Positions 1-10,518 of a stretch of DNA of 64,000 nucleotides are shown here, piece after piece. How positions within the stretch are numbered: the first letter of the stretch is position 1; each line of letters opens with the position of its first letter. The notes beneath the pieces were generated by a model, which worked only from the letters and a program-made list of their open reading frames with translations, was not told the origin of the DNA and did no database searches. This DNA is from Paludibacter sp. (GTDB lineage: Bacteria; Bacteroidota; Bacteroidia; Bacteroidales; Paludibacteraceae). The DNA lies in assembly GCA_024710005.1 (NCBI GenBank), contig JANJVQ010000016.1, forward strand, positions 40,999 through 104,998, written 5' to 3'. The position numbers were made by a program, and so were the translations under genes.

Positions 1-774
1 ACGGCGTTAGGCATCAGCAAGGTTTTATTATTCGGGGTAATTGACGATGCCCTGAAGAACCCCGAAGGAACAGCCGGCTATGATCCGGATTCCCTGGTTT
101 GTCGCACTGTACGCTATATCAAACAACACTTCCCGCGAATCACGGTTTTCACGGATGTTTGTCTGTGCGAATACACGTCGCACGGTCACTGCGGATTATT
201 GCACGGCGACCAAATCGAGAACGACAGCACCTTGCCCGTGCTTGCCCGCATCGCCTTGTCGCACGCGCAGGCCGGGGCCGACTTCGTAGCGCCATCAGCC
301 ATGATGGACGGACAGGTACAGGCCATCCGGGAAGCATTGACATCGGCCGGATTGAAAACAAAGATTTTGTCCTATTCGGCCAAATACGCATCTTCGTTTT
401 ACGGTCCTTTCAGGGATGCGGCAGGTTCGGCGCCTTCGTTCGGTGACCGCAAAAGCTACCAGATGGATTACCGCACCCGCGATCAGGGATTAGCTGAAAT
501 TGCCGCAGACATAGAAGAAGGAGCAGATTGGGTGATGGTGAAGCCCGCGCAGACTTACCTTGATATCATCCAGCGGGCAGCGGTTGCATTTCCGAAAACG
601 CCTTTAGCCGCCTATCAGGTTTCCGGAGAATATGCCATGCTGAAAAATGCGGCAGAAAGCCATTTATTAAACGAAGAGCAGGCATTCAAAGAAAGCTTAA
701 CTGCCATCAAACGTGCCGGCGCTCAATACATCATCAGTTATTATGCAAAAGAGTTTATCCGAAAAGGCTTATAA
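1..774 (+). CDS. hemB: Delta-aminolevulinic acid dehydratase (porphobilinogen synthase), 5' end outside window
   Basis: Condenses two 5-aminolevulinate molecules to porphobilinogen in haem synthesis; cytosolic. The frame is open from base 1, so the N-terminal part of the protein lies upstream; about 257 residues are visible of a family length near 325. The zinc-site signature DVCLCEYTSHGHCG is present, with all three cysteines, so this is the Zn-dependent type. The two lysines of the Schiff-base active site lie in SAKYASSFYGPFR and in MVKPAQTYLDI, followed by the conserved YQVSGEYAML. The stop at 772-774 lies inside the start of hemL, a 32-bp overlap that suggests co-transcription. Identification is by strong family motifs. 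Confidence 0.96.
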   Translation, partial: TALGISKVLLFGVIDDALKNPEGTAGYDPDSLVCRTVRYIKQHFPRITVFTDVCLCEYTSHGHCGLLHGDQIENDSTLPVLARIALSHAQAGADFVAPSAMMDGQVQAIREALTSAGLKTKILSYSAKYASSFYGPFRDAAGSAPSFGDRKSYQMDYRTRDQGLAEIAADIEEGADWVMVKPAQTYLDIIQRAAVAFPKTPLAAYQVSGEYAMLKNAAESHLLNEEQAFKESLTAIKRAGAQYIISYYAKEFIRKGL

Positions 775-2062
775 AGAAGCGGTTGAATTCATCCCCGGCG
801 GGGTGAACAGTCCGGTACGCGCCCTGAAAAGCGTGGGTGCAACCCCCATCTTTGTAAAAAATGCAAAGGGAGCTACCTTCACCGACATCGACGGCAACGA
901 CTACATCGACTTTTGTCTCTCGTGGGGCGTTTTCATCCACGGACATGCACATCCTGCCGTTAATCAGGCAGCAGTCGATGCCATACAACACGGTACCAGT
1001 TACGGCATCCCTTCCTTACAAGAAACCACGCTGGCTAAGTTGGTAGTCGGCGCTGTACCCTCCATCGAGAAAGTCCGCTTTGTCAACTCAGGCACCGAGG
1101 CGGTTATGAGCGCTATTCGTTTAGCCAGGGCATACACCGGCAGGGACCTTATCGTGAAATTCGACGGGTGCTATCATGGTCATGCCGACCACCTGTTGGT
1201 AGCTGCCGGTTCGGGAGTAGCCGGACTAAGCGCTTCTTCGTCCAAAGGAGTACCGGCAGATTTCACGCGACATACCATCAGTCTGCCCTTTAACGACCTG
1301 GCCGGTGTAAAAGATTTATTCACTACCCATGGCGATAAGATCGCGGCCGTCATCACCGAACCCGTACCTGCCAACATGGGCGTGGTGTTGCCCCATGAAG
1401 ACTTCCTGCCGGGATTGCGCGAAATCACCCAACAACACGGTGCTTTACTGATATTCGACGAGGTTATAACCGGCTTCCGGCTTTCCAAGGGTGGTGCTCA
1501 GGAACTCTATGGCATTCAACCCGACCTCACCACCCTTGGCAAGATCGTTGGAGGAGGCTTTCCCGCAGCGGCATTTGGTGGCAGGGCAGACATCATGGAC
1601 ATGCTGGCGCCGCTGGGCGAGGTCTATCAGGCCGGGACGCTCTCGGGCAACCCCGTGGCCATGTCGGCAGGCATCCGGACCCTGCAACTGCTCGAATCCG
1701 CTGATTTTTATCCGGATTTACAAGCCAAAACCGATTGGTTTATAAACGAACTTAAACAAATCATCAAAGGAAAAGACATCCAGCTGAATCACGTTGGTTC
1801 TATGTTCACCCTCTTTTTCTCACGGGATAAAATCAACAATTTCGAAGATGCAGCCAAGGCCGATGCTACCCGGTTCGGACAATTCTACCGGAATATGCTC
1901 GAACAGCACATCTATTTATCTCCCTCACCCTTCGAAGCCAATTTTATTTCTGTCGCCCACACGAAAGAACAGCTGGAGAGGACGCTGGAAGCGTTTGTGA
2001 GAGCGGAAAACGGAAAGCGGAAAACGGAAAACGCATCTAATTCTGAAATACTGTTCGCATAA
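743..2062 (+). CDS. hemL: Glutamate-1-semialdehyde 2,1-aminomutase
   Basis: PLP enzyme converting glutamate-1-semialdehyde to 5-aminolevulinate, the substrate of the upstream hemB product. The start at 743 is chosen because MQKSLSEKAYKEAVEFIPGG aligns with the usual family N-terminus, and an earlier in-frame start at 713 would only add residues unlike the family. It overlaps hemB by 32 bp. The PLP lysine is in TTLGKIVGGGFP (about residue 267). Other family motifs: GGVNSPVRA, FVNSGTEAVMSAIRLAR, FDEVITGFR. The last roughly 20 residues (AENGKRKTEN onward) are encoded by 7-bp tandem repeats at 2003-2037, not by family sequence, so the C-terminus is a repeat-derived extension. Confidence 0.95.
   Translation: MQKSLSEKAYKEAVEFIPGGVNSPVRALKSVGATPIFVKNAKGATFTDIDGNDYIDFCLSWGVFIHGHAHPAVNQAAVDAIQHGTSYGIPSLQETTLAKLVVGAVPSIEKVRFVNSGTEAVMSAIRLARAYTGRDLIVKFDGCYHGHADHLLVAAGSGVAGLSASSSKGVPADFTRHTISLPFNDLAGVKDLFTTHGDKIAAVITEPVPANMGVVLPHEDFLPGLREITQQHGALLIFDEVITGFRLSKGGAQELYGIQPDLTTLGKIVGGGFPAAAFGGRADIMDMLAPLGEVYQAGTLSGNPVAMSAGIRTLQLLESADFYPDLQAKTDWFINELKQIIKGKDIQLNHVGSMFTLFFSRDKINNFEDAAKADATRFGQFYRNMLEQHIYLSPSPFEANFISVAHTKEQLERTLEAFVRAENGKRKTENASNSEILFA
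2003..2037 (+). repeat. 7-bp tandem repeat array (GCGGAAA/ACGGAAA) inside the 3' end of hemL
   Basis: Four exact units alternating GCGGAAA and ACGGAAA at 2003, 2010, 2017 and 2024, then a decayed unit ACGCATC. The array is translated as the C-terminal tail of HemL. Bases 1999-2023 are the exact reverse complement of 2116-2140 in the next array. Confidence 0.9.
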
Positions 2063-2110
2063 TCCTACTTTTTGTTTACTTTTTTGTAAACTTATTTCAG
2101 GACTAGACAC

Positions 2111-2151
2111 TCCGCTTTCCGCTTTCCGTTTTCCGCTCTCCGCTTTCCGCT
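2111..2151 (-). repeat. 7-bp tandem repeat array, inverted copy downstream of hemL
   Basis: Six units of the type TCCGCTT, i.e. the reverse complement of the array in the hemL tail, at 2111, 2118, 2125, 2132, 2139 and 2146 (last one cut by one base). With 1999-2023 it forms a perfect 25-bp inverted repeat with a 92-base spacer that contains the hemL stop codon. The rest of the hemL-cysD gap (2152-2273) shows no clear promoter box. Confidence 0.88.
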
Positions 2152-2273
2152 AAAAAACCTACCGCAAACAGGGTATAAAAATCCCATTCCGGTGGTATTT
2201 GGTAAGGCCGAATATTGAGCGAATTTTGCATCAGCATAACGAAACAACGTAACGATATTAAATAAAAAACAAC

Positions 2274-3179
2274 ATGCCCCATCAGCATTTAACACACCTG
2301 AAAGAATTAGAATCCGAATCGATATACATCCTCCGGGAAGTGGCGGCGCAGTTCGAACGTCCCGCGCTGCTGTTTTCCGGAGGAAAAGATTCCATCGTGA
2401 TGGCTTACTTAGCCTACAAAGCCTTTTATCCGGCTGCCATCCCCTTCCCTTTCGTGCACATCGACACGGGACATAATTTCGAGGAAACCCTGACTTACCG
2501 CGATGACTTAATAAAGAAACTCGGCGCTCGTTTGATTGTCGGCTCTGTGGAAGAATCCATCCGTCAGGGTCGTGTGGTGGAAGAAAAAGGATTTTCTGCC
2601 AGCCGCAATAAACTGCAAACTGTCACCCTGCTCGACACCCTGGCCGAATATAAATTCGATGCTGCAATGGGTGGAGCGCGGCGCGACGAGGAAAAAGCCC
2701 GCGCCAAAGAGCGGTTCTTCTCTCACCGCGATGAGTTCGGACAGTGGGATCCGAAGAACCAGCGACCAGAGCTCTGGAATATCTTCAACGGAAAAAAACA
2801 ACCGGGCGAGCATTTCCGGATATTTCCTATCAGCAACTGGACGGAAATGGACATCTGGCAATACATCCTGCAGGAAAACATTCCGCTGCCTTCGTTGTAC
2901 TACACCCACGAGCGGGAGGTTTTCGAACGCGACGGTATCATCTATGCCGCTTTACCGGCCATGCCCCGCCGTCCGAAAGAAACCCCTGTGGTGGAAAGGG
3001 TTCGCTGCCGTACCATAGGCGACATTACCTGTACGGGCCTCACCCGCTCCAATGCGAATTCATTAGAAGACATCATCGCCGAAATTGCGGGTTCACGCAT
3101 CACCGAGAGAGGTGGCCGCGCCGACGATAAACGTTCCGAAGCCGCCATGGAAGACCGCAAAAAAGCGGGGTATTTTTAA
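2274..3179 (+). CDS. cysD: Sulfate adenylyltransferase subunit 2
   Basis: Small catalytic subunit of ATP sulfurylase, which makes adenosine 5'-phosphosulfate (APS) from sulfate and ATP together with CysN; cytosolic. 301 residues, full family length. The PP-loop SGGKDS lies at residues 35-40. Family blocks HIDTGHNFEET, GGARRDEEKARAKER and RCRTIGDITCTG follow. First gene of cysD-cysN-cysH. The gap to cysN (3180-3271) is almost filled by a hairpin-forming 7-bp repeat array, which could uncouple expression of the two subunits. The assignment is firm. Confidence 0.97.
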   Translation: MPHQHLTHLKELESESIYILREVAAQFERPALLFSGGKDSIVMAYLAYKAFYPAAIPFPFVHIDTGHNFEETLTYRDDLIKKLGARLIVGSVEESIRQGRVVEEKGFSASRNKLQTVTLLDTLAEYKFDAAMGGARRDEEKARAKERFFSHRDEFGQWDPKNQRPELWNIFNGKKQPGEHFRIFPISNWTEMDIWQYILQENIPLPSLYYTHEREVFERDGIIYAALPAMPRRPKETPVVERVRCRTIGDITCTGLTRSNANSLEDIIAEIAGSRITERGGRADDKRSEAAMEDRKKAGYF

Positions 3180-3184
3180 TTCAT

Positions 3185-3261
3185 GTCACCAGACACCGGA
3201 CGCCAGACGCCAGACACCGGACATCAGACTGGAGACCGGAGTCTGGTGTCTGGTGACTAAA
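3185..3261 (+). repeat. 7-bp tandem repeat array forming a hairpin between cysD and cysN
   Basis: Eleven units starting with G every 7 bp from 3185 to 3255 (GACACCG, GACGCCA, GTCTGGT and variants; last unit GACTAAA). The left half is GACACCG-like and the right half GTCTGGT-like, so the array is one imperfect inverted repeat: 3185-3201 pairs with 3241-3257 with one G-T pair. It sits inside what should be a co-transcribed mRNA. Confidence 0.9.
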
Positions 3262-3271
3262 ACAAAAAAAA

Positions 3272-4573
<1,302 letters not shown>

Positions 4574-4598
4574 GGTAATGTATAGTATGTAAATAAAC

Positions 4599-4626
4599 CA
4601 TATAAGTCATATAAGATCATATTAGC
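4599..4626 (+). repeat. Short tandem repeat (9-bp CATATAAGT type) between cysN and cysH
   Basis: Units CATATAAGT and CATATAAGA lie back to back, followed by a diverged unit TCATATTAGC. The array is short and its period is 9, not 7, so it may be unrelated to the 7-bp arrays. It lies directly upstream of the cysH start. Confidence 0.45.
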
Positions 4627-4633
4627 TAATCAC

Positions 4634-5341
4634 ATGAACCCCGAAAAAAACATTGCACAATTTAACCAACAATTCGCGGGCAAGTCACCGGAATTTGTAC
4701 TTACCTATTTCCTGCATGCCTACAGTGGCCGGATAGCCTTGTCGTCGAGCCTTAGCATCGAAGACCAGATGCTCACCGACCTGATTGCCAACATCGCACC
4801 GGCTACGCGGATATTCACGCTGGATACCGGCCGCCTGTTTCCGGAGACTTACAGCCTGATTGAAAGAACCAGGATGAAATACCCCATCACGCTCGAAGTA
4901 TTCTTTCCGGATGCTGCCGAAGTGGAAAACATGGTTCGGGAATATGGCATCAACCTGTTCTATGAAAGTGCTGAACTTCGCAAAAAATGTTGTCATGTCA
5001 GGAAAATACAGCCACTGAAGCGGGCCTTTCAGGGACTGGAAGTCTGGATATGCGGGTTACGCCGCGAACAATCCGTCACCCGGCACGACATGCAACTCAT
5101 TGAATGGGATGCATCAAACGGACTCATCAAACTGAATCCGCTGATTGATTATACCGAAGCACAGGTTTGGGAGTACATCAAAACCAATCAGGTTCCTTAT
5201 AATAAGCTGCACGACCGTGGTTTTCCGAGCATTGGCTGTCAGCCCTGTACCCGCGCTATTGAACCCGGGGAAGATGTCCGTGCCGGCAGGTGGTGGTGGG
5301 AAAACCCGGAGCAAAAAGAATGCGGACTACATAAAAGGTAA
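4634..5341 (+). CDS. cysH: Phosphoadenylyl-/adenylyl-sulfate reductase (4Fe-4S type)
   Basis: Reduces activated sulfate (APS or PAPS) to sulfite. 235 residues. It carries the cysteine pattern of iron-sulfur APS reductases: CC at 119-120 and CxxC at 202-205, plus the catalytic ECGLH at 229-233; a family with these extra cysteines usually prefers APS, which fits the absence of a visible APS kinase gene here. The PP-loop-like region is SSSLSIEDQ and the LDTGRLFPETY block is conserved. Bases 5066-5323 recur at 15017-15274 with only three differences, so the 3' third of this gene is duplicated about 10 kb away. No sulfite reductase gene follows. Confidence 0.94.
   Translation: MNPEKNIAQFNQQFAGKSPEFVLTYFLHAYSGRIALSSSLSIEDQMLTDLIANIAPATRIFTLDTGRLFPETYSLIERTRMKYPITLEVFFPDAAEVENMVREYGINLFYESAELRKKCCHVRKIQPLKRAFQGLEVWICGLRREQSVTRHDMQLIEWDASNGLIKLNPLIDYTEAQVWEYIKTNQVPYNKLHDRGFPSIGCQPCTRAIEPGEDVRAGRWWWENPEQKECGLHKR
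5066..5323 (+). repeat. 258-bp direct repeat, copy 1 (within cysH)
   Basis: Matches 15017-15274 over 258 bp with three substitutions (5086, 5098, 5200) and no gap. Copy 1 lies in the intact cysH. Sequence diverges sharply on both sides of the match. Confidence 0.95.
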
Positions 5342-5494
5342 TGTGCTGTATCCGTTAAAGGGGTAAGGTAAAATTTTTCCGCAGGATAACAAAACGTTAA
5401 CAACCCACCCAAAAATATGGTGCTACACAAAGCTACAATAATACTTTCATAGAAAAACAGTTAACCGTTTTTTACTTTGGGCAGGTCATCAACA
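5342..5494. other. Intergenic region between cysH and a T9SS cargo gene; contains a 24-bp match to the right edge of the window
   Basis: Convergent genes end on both sides. Bases 5417-5440 match 63977-64000 at 21 of 24 positions (ATG-TGC-ACACAAAG-TACAATA pattern). What the element is cannot be told from the window. No clear terminator hairpin was seen. Confidence 0.4.
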
Positions 5495-7102
5495 TTAATT
5501 ATCTTTGATTATAAATCGCTTAACAGTACCTTTCTTGCAATACATAAAGTATAAACCATCAACTAACTTACTTACATCAATTGTGTTGATACCTTTGTTT
5601 AGATGTTCTTTCAAAACTACACTTCCTAAGACATTGAGAATTCTAATATCAGTATTATCTTCAGAAGTTATGTTGAGAGTATTCCTGGTGGGGATAGGAT
5701 AAACAACTAAATCGTCATCAGCAACTATTTTTTTTGTATCTGATGCATCGTCTTCCCACTTCCAGAGTTCGTAACCATAAGTTGCACTTGTGCCGATGGC
5801 AAAAGTTCCGATGGGGGTACTTAACAGATTGTCGTAGGTGCTCGTAAAGTCAGTATTAGCCAATGTATTTGCCCCGTTGTTGTATCTGTAAATAGCATGA
5901 TTAGTATAATCACCCATATAAAGAAAATCATTTCCGATGGGTTGGAGAAAATTGACTAAATAGTTAAAATATCCGGGTGTTGTTCGGGTGATGCTATCCA
6001 CATTCATCCCGTTTAATTTGGCAATATAATCTCTGGAAGAAGAATTAACCTGGTCATTACACAGGAGATACAATTCTCCATTAAATTCCTGAAAGGCTCT
6101 TATGAGTGTTTTATTCAAGGTATCGACAACAACAGTACCCGCTATAGTTCCATCCGATTTTGTAAGCGATCGTTTATTACCTGCATGAAATTGATTAAAA
6201 TACATGTGATTATTGAAAGTACACATTGTTATCACCTGATTAGCGCCATAATTTGCACCATTTAATTCCAGTGTAGTACCGGCTGTTGTTCCGTCAGTCT
6301 TGTAGATTCCCCCGAAACCAACAAAATATACGGCATTATTAAAGGAGAAAAACTTCATTTCGCTTCCAGCATAACCACCGTAAGTTGAAGCCATTTGATT
6401 GCTGCAATGTCCGCTGGGATTTGAATTGATCAGCATAAACGTACCAGCTTCAGTACCATCACTTACCCATGGCTCCCATCCATTTGTAACATCATTTGCA
6501 AAAAAGTATAATTTATTATTAATGACTGTACCTATGTGATGTCTTGACGACGACGGGAAAAACCCAAGCCCTCCCGGAACCATATCTTTTACTATTTGTG
6601 TCCCATTTGCCGAGCCATCACTTACCCATAACTCATAACCGCTTACACCATCATGACCGACCAAAAACAGCTTATCATCATTAGCGCCTAAAATAGACTT
6701 AACGCCATAAAATTTGGATGAATCTGTGGGATGAATATCCGTTACAATTTGTGTCCCTGGGGCAGTACCATCAGTTACACATAGTTCGTTTCTACGATTA
6801 ATATAATATAGTTTGCCACCCATCGGCACAAATCTGTTTTTTCTGAAATCCATTGCAGTCATTTTTTGCATTCCTATATTCGAGAGTATGGATGTACCTG
6901 CAGATGTCCCGTCGGAAGCAACTATATCACCGTAATAAGAGGTGAAATATACTTTCCCATTAAAAAAAGTCATACCAGCATCGTAATCATACAATATGTT
7001 TTCTGTTTGAGGGTACAAGTCTTTGACTAATTGAAATGACTGAGCATTTGCGGTGTAAAACAAAGCATAAAAAATCAGGAGTGTAAAACTTACTTTTTTC
7101 AT
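5495..7102 (-). CDS. T9SS-exported protein with ELWVSDGT-type repeats
   Basis: 535 residues. A signal peptide (about residues 1-20, ending ANAQ) is followed by repeated blades of the pattern G-ELWVSDGT-GT-VKDI, seen for example as ELCVTDGTAPGT, ELWVSDGSANGT and EPWVSDGTEAGT; these resemble beta-propeller-like hypothetical surface proteins. The last about 75 residues (VVYPIPTRNTLNI ... GLYFMYCKKGTVKRFIIKDN) are a type A T9SS C-terminal sorting domain, so the protein is predicted to cross the outer membrane and be surface-attached or released. It is the last gene of a minus-strand run, 40 bp after the larger T9SS protein. Ligand or enzyme activity is unknown. Confidence 0.85.
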   Translation of the reverse strand: MKKVSFTLLIFYALFYTANAQSFQLVKDLYPQTENILYDYDAGMTFFNGKVYFTSYYGDIVASDGTSAGTSILSNIGMQKMTAMDFRKNRFVPMGGKLYYINRRNELCVTDGTAPGTQIVTDIHPTDSSKFYGVKSILGANDDKLFLVGHDGVSGYELWVSDGSANGTQIVKDMVPGGLGFFPSSSRHHIGTVINNKLYFFANDVTNGWEPWVSDGTEAGTFMLINSNPSGHCSNQMASTYGGYAGSEMKFFSFNNAVYFVGFGGIYKTDGTTAGTTLELNGANYGANQVITMCTFNNHMYFNQFHAGNKRSLTKSDGTIAGTVVVDTLNKTLIRAFQEFNGELYLLCNDQVNSSSRDYIAKLNGMNVDSITRTTPGYFNYLVNFLQPIGNDFLYMGDYTNHAIYRYNNGANTLANTDFTSTYDNLLSTPIGTFAIGTSATYGYELWKWEDDASDTKKIVADDDLVVYPIPTRNTLNITSEDNTDIRILNVLGSVVLKEHLNKGINTIDVSKLVDGLYFMYCKKGTVKRFIIKDN

Positions 7103-7142
7103 TTTGTTGTTGTTATAGAAGTAAATAATTAATATATCTATT

Positions 7143-10100
7143 TTAATGGCGAATTAGTTTCACATGATAAACTTTATCGTTGAGTGTGATCTTGCATAAA
7201 TATAACCCTGAAGTTCCTGGTTCTGGAATAAATTCAACTTCATTTTCCTGATTAGCCGAAACATATTGATTAAGCAGCGTTTTCAGTTTTCTCCCTGTCG
7301 CATCGTAAATGTCAATTCGGGCATTCGTGTTAGCGTGTGACTGGAATTTAATCTGAACTTTATCGCTGAAAGGATTTGGATAAGCCCTGAACTGACTCAA
7401 TTCCGTTCCTTCAATATTGATTAATGTGTTTGGAGTTTCCGATACAGTAATCAATACACATTTGGAAGCCGAGCCATGATTATTAGATGCAGTTAAACAC
7501 ACCTGATAATCGCCTGAATTGACATAAGCATGTGTTGGACTTGAAATATATTGAGGATAGGGGTGGTTAAAATTCCATTCCCAAAAAAGTGGACTATTTG
7601 TCGATTGATCTGTAAAGGAGACCGTATTCCCGTCAACCACATAGCTGAAATCCGGAACAGGTATTTGCGACTCGTCTCCCATCATTGATTTAATCAGGTA
7701 ATTAATAGTCGAACCATATGCTACACTATCGGAAATATACTTCAGGTTAAAGATGCCAAAAGTCCCCCAAGTACCATGATTGGTAACCACATGTCTGCTA
7801 ATGGTATCCGTTACCCAGGTTTGTCCACCGTCTTCTGTCCTTTGTATGCGGGCATCAACAGAGGCAATTCCTTTCTGTTCATTCAGAAACGATATTGCAC
7901 CCATGTTTCTTGCTGAACCAGGAACAGTAGACCAGGTTGCACCGCCATCAGTGGATTTCAACAGACCAAGGGAATTACTTCTTGCAATATAAATAACATT
8001 ACTATTCACCACTTCAATATCCCTTAAAGGATAGGTTTCAGTATAAACAGGAGTCCAGGTTGCACCTCCATTTATCGTTCGAACAATCTGATTACCGGCA
8101 GTCGCTATACCATTATTCGCATCAAACATGACCAAATCATAGACAGTTTCCTTCGAAATAACATGAAAATTCCAGGTATTCCCACCATCAGCAGTTATTG
8201 ACATCAGACTGACCACGTCATCATCACTTAATCTGAGTGTATTGCCACGACCATAAGCTATATTGCTGTCAGCAAAGTAAAGTCCGCCAAACGCGCCAAA
8301 TGCTGTAGGTGCATATGTTTCTGAAAAATCAATCAAATCAATATTAGTCCAGTTTTCCCCACCATCCGTGGTTTTGAAAGTGCTGATAGTTCCATTCAAG
8401 AAAGCCGTAGAGCTCGTATAACCAGCAGCAAAACCAAACATCATGGCTTCATCATAGAACGTAAGTGCAGATAATAATTCAACTGGCTTATTAACCAATT
8501 CCAGTGTAACTCCTCCATCAAATGTCTTATAATAATTGCTATTGGATGACAACAGACCATTTTGTTCGTTGAAGAAACGGATAAAATTGCCTTCGAACGA
8601 AGTAGAGGTACCTTCGTGCACATCGTACCAAGCCTGATACGGAGGACTTGATACGGTTATTTCTTTGCACACTGTTGCTATTCCACCGGCATTTGACGTT
8701 GTCAAGCATACATTATAGGTACCTTTTTGAGCAAAGTGATACACCGGATTTTGATTTTCAACTGTACCTGACGAGTCTCCAAAGTCCCACGACCAACCTG
8801 TATTGGTCGTTCCGGTTGCCGTGAAAGTAACCTTATTTTTTTCTACACTATAGGTAAAAGAAGCATCTGGCAAGGGGTAGATAATCAGTTCAAAAACTTG
8901 CTCATCCACACATTCGCCATCCGTGAGGATCAACTTAACGTTGTAAGTACCCGGTTCAGCATAAATATGACTGATATTACCAACAGTTGTATAGTCAGTG
9001 ACGCCATCACCATCCACATCCCACGCATAGCTTGTATTTTCAGTGGTATTCAAACTGGCATCAGTAAACGTGACCGATGTGCCAACCTGGGCATGTACTG
9101 CACTAAACGCTGCTTTCACAACACAGGTTCCAGCAGTTGCATTACCCAGTTTCGCCACGAAAAACCCGTCATTCGATTGGTTTAGTGTTGTTTCTCCAAA
9201 CTTCTTTGTTCCGCTGAATTTCCCGGTGACAAATAAATTACCCGCCACATCAGTTGAAATACCGACTATCTGATCTGCCCAGGTACCAAATGAAATTGCT
9301 TCGATACTCAAAGCGGACTGCAAAGCACCTGTCGATTTATTGAACGCCAGCAGCGCCATTCCGCCCGGATGTGTTATGCCATCAATTTGCGTATTATTTG
9401 CAAGTTTACCACCTGCATATAATAAACCATCTGATGCTGCATGAATACTGTAGATATTATTGTAAGTTGTATTGGAATTTTTCGCCCACAAAACTGCCCC
9501 ATTGTTATCCAGACCAGCCACAAACAGGTCATCATACCATTCATCAGCCGCAGTGAGGGTTATCGTTCCAAAACCGGCAACCTTCCGATAGCCTCCTGTA
9601 AGATATATCTTGCCATCCGAATCAGTTGTGATGGATGTCGGAGAGTCAGCTGCCGTACCGCCAAAAGTTTGATGCCAATGATAGTTCCCTGCACTATTGT
9701 ATTTAAAAACAAAGATATCCTGTTGCCCCAACGAAGTTAGAGAAACCCCATCCGCATTACTTGTATCATTAAAATTACCTGTCCATAAAATACTTCCATC
9801 GTTTGTAATGGTAATATCTTTACCTTCGTTTACAAATGAACCGGTACTTGTTATTGTTTTAATAGATTCAAATGCACCGTATTGATTTAATTTAACCAGA
9901 TAAGCACCTTTTTCTGTTGGTGTAAAACCAAATATTGTTGCATTATTAAAATAATAACCGGTTAAGTAAATGCTATTATCAGCATCAATGGCAACGGAAT
10001 TAACATTTTTCATTCCATTGCCGGAAGTGGTAAATACCCAAAAATTATTGCCATCAGCATCAAACTTGGCAACAAACACATTGGAGGATGAACCAACAGA

Positions 10101-10493
10101 TGTAACCGACTGACGGCCAAAACTAACAGTCCCCGCATAGCTTCCACATATTACCACGTTACCTTCCTGATCCATCGCGATGTCTACTCCCTGATCATCT
10201 CCGGTATTGCCAAAGGTTTTGCCCCATACGTAGTTACCTTCCGCATCAAATTTCACCAGTAAAATATCCTGACCGCCATACTTAGTCAACACATTTGAAC
10301 CGAACGAAATCGGCGATTGAGGCCAACCACTTACTGTTCCCAGCACATAGCTATTTCCCAGGGGATCGGTCACCAACGCTTTTCCTTCGGCACCCGAACT
10401 GGCACCATTCTGCACAGCCCAGCTGAAATCCGGTTGAGAGAAAGAAGCCAACGACAAAGTCAGCAAGACTGATAATATATTAATTTTATTCAT
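7143..10493 (-). CDS. Large T9SS-exported multidomain protein (SBBP-like, PKD and BNR/YCF48-like repeats)
   Basis: 1116 residues from the ATG at 10493 (an upstream TTG would add two residues). Signal peptide at residues 1-21. Residues about 25-450 hold SBBP-like repeats of the type D-GN-YVAG--G and FVAKFDADGNNFW. Two PKD domains follow, around the YAWDVDGDG and WSWDFGDSSG motifs. The middle region has BNR/YCF48-like motifs (TTDGGENW, INGGATW, STDGGATW, TEDGGQTW), then a third PKD-like domain (WEWNFNHPYP) and a type A T9SS sorting domain (FRAYPNPFSDKV ... GLYLCKITLNDKVYHVKLIR). It is likely a secreted or surface protein. It lies 25 bp downstream of the unknown 562-residue gene, so the two are probably co-transcribed. 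No enzymatic domain was recognised. Confidence 0.88.
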   Translation of the reverse strand: MNKINILSVLLTLSLASFSQPDFSWAVQNGASSGAEGKALVTDPLGNSYVLGTVSGWPQSPISFGSNVLTKYGGQDILLVKFDAEGNYVWGKTFGNTGDDQGVDIAMDQEGNVVICGSYAGTVSFGRQSVTSVGSSSNVFVAKFDADGNNFWVFTTSGNGMKNVNSVAIDADNSIYLTGYYFNNATIFGFTPTEKGAYLVKLNQYGAFESIKTITSTGSFVNEGKDITITNDGSILWTGNFNDTSNADGVSLTSLGQQDIFVFKYNSAGNYHWHQTFGGTAADSPTSITTDSDGKIYLTGGYRKVAGFGTITLTAADEWYDDLFVAGLDNNGAVLWAKNSNTTYNNIYSIHAASDGLLYAGGKLANNTQIDGITHPGGMALLAFNKSTGALQSALSIEAISFGTWADQIVGISTDVAGNLFVTGKFSGTKKFGETTLNQSNDGFFVAKLGNATAGTCVVKAAFSAVHAQVGTSVTFTDASLNTTENTSYAWDVDGDGVTDYTTVGNISHIYAEPGTYNVKLILTDGECVDEQVFELIIYPLPDASFTYSVEKNKVTFTATGTTNTGWSWDFGDSSGTVENQNPVYHFAQKGTYNVCLTTSNAGGIATVCKEITVSSPPYQAWYDVHEGTSTSFEGNFIRFFNEQNGLLSSNSNYYKTFDGGVTLELVNKPVELLSALTFYDEAMMFGFAAGYTSSTAFLNGTISTFKTTDGGENWTNIDLIDFSETYAPTAFGAFGGLYFADSNIAYGRGNTLRLSDDDVVSLMSITADGGNTWNFHVISKETVYDLVMFDANNGIATAGNQIVRTINGGATWTPVYTETYPLRDIEVVNSNVIYIARSNSLGLLKSTDGGATWSTVPGSARNMGAISFLNEQKGIASVDARIQRTEDGGQTWVTDTISRHVVTNHGTWGTFGIFNLKYISDSVAYGSTINYLIKSMMGDESQIPVPDFSYVVDGNTVSFTDQSTNSPLFWEWNFNHPYPQYISSPTHAYVNSGDYQVCLTASNNHGSASKCVLITVSETPNTLINIEGTELSQFRAYPNPFSDKVQIKFQSHANTNARIDIYDATGRKLKTLLNQYVSANQENEVEFIPEPGTSGLYLCKITLNDKVYHVKLIRH

Positions 10494-10518
10494 GCTCAAT
10501 ATTTTTAGCTATAAAAAT

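Noticed and set aside
2003..2151. Long open frames on the minus strand through the hemL 3' end (FPLSAFR-type peptides)
   Set aside because: They are translations of the stop-free heptamer repeat in reverse, not genes.
3185..3261. CRISPR-like array
   Set aside because: Units are 7 bp with no spacers, and no cas gene is present in the window.
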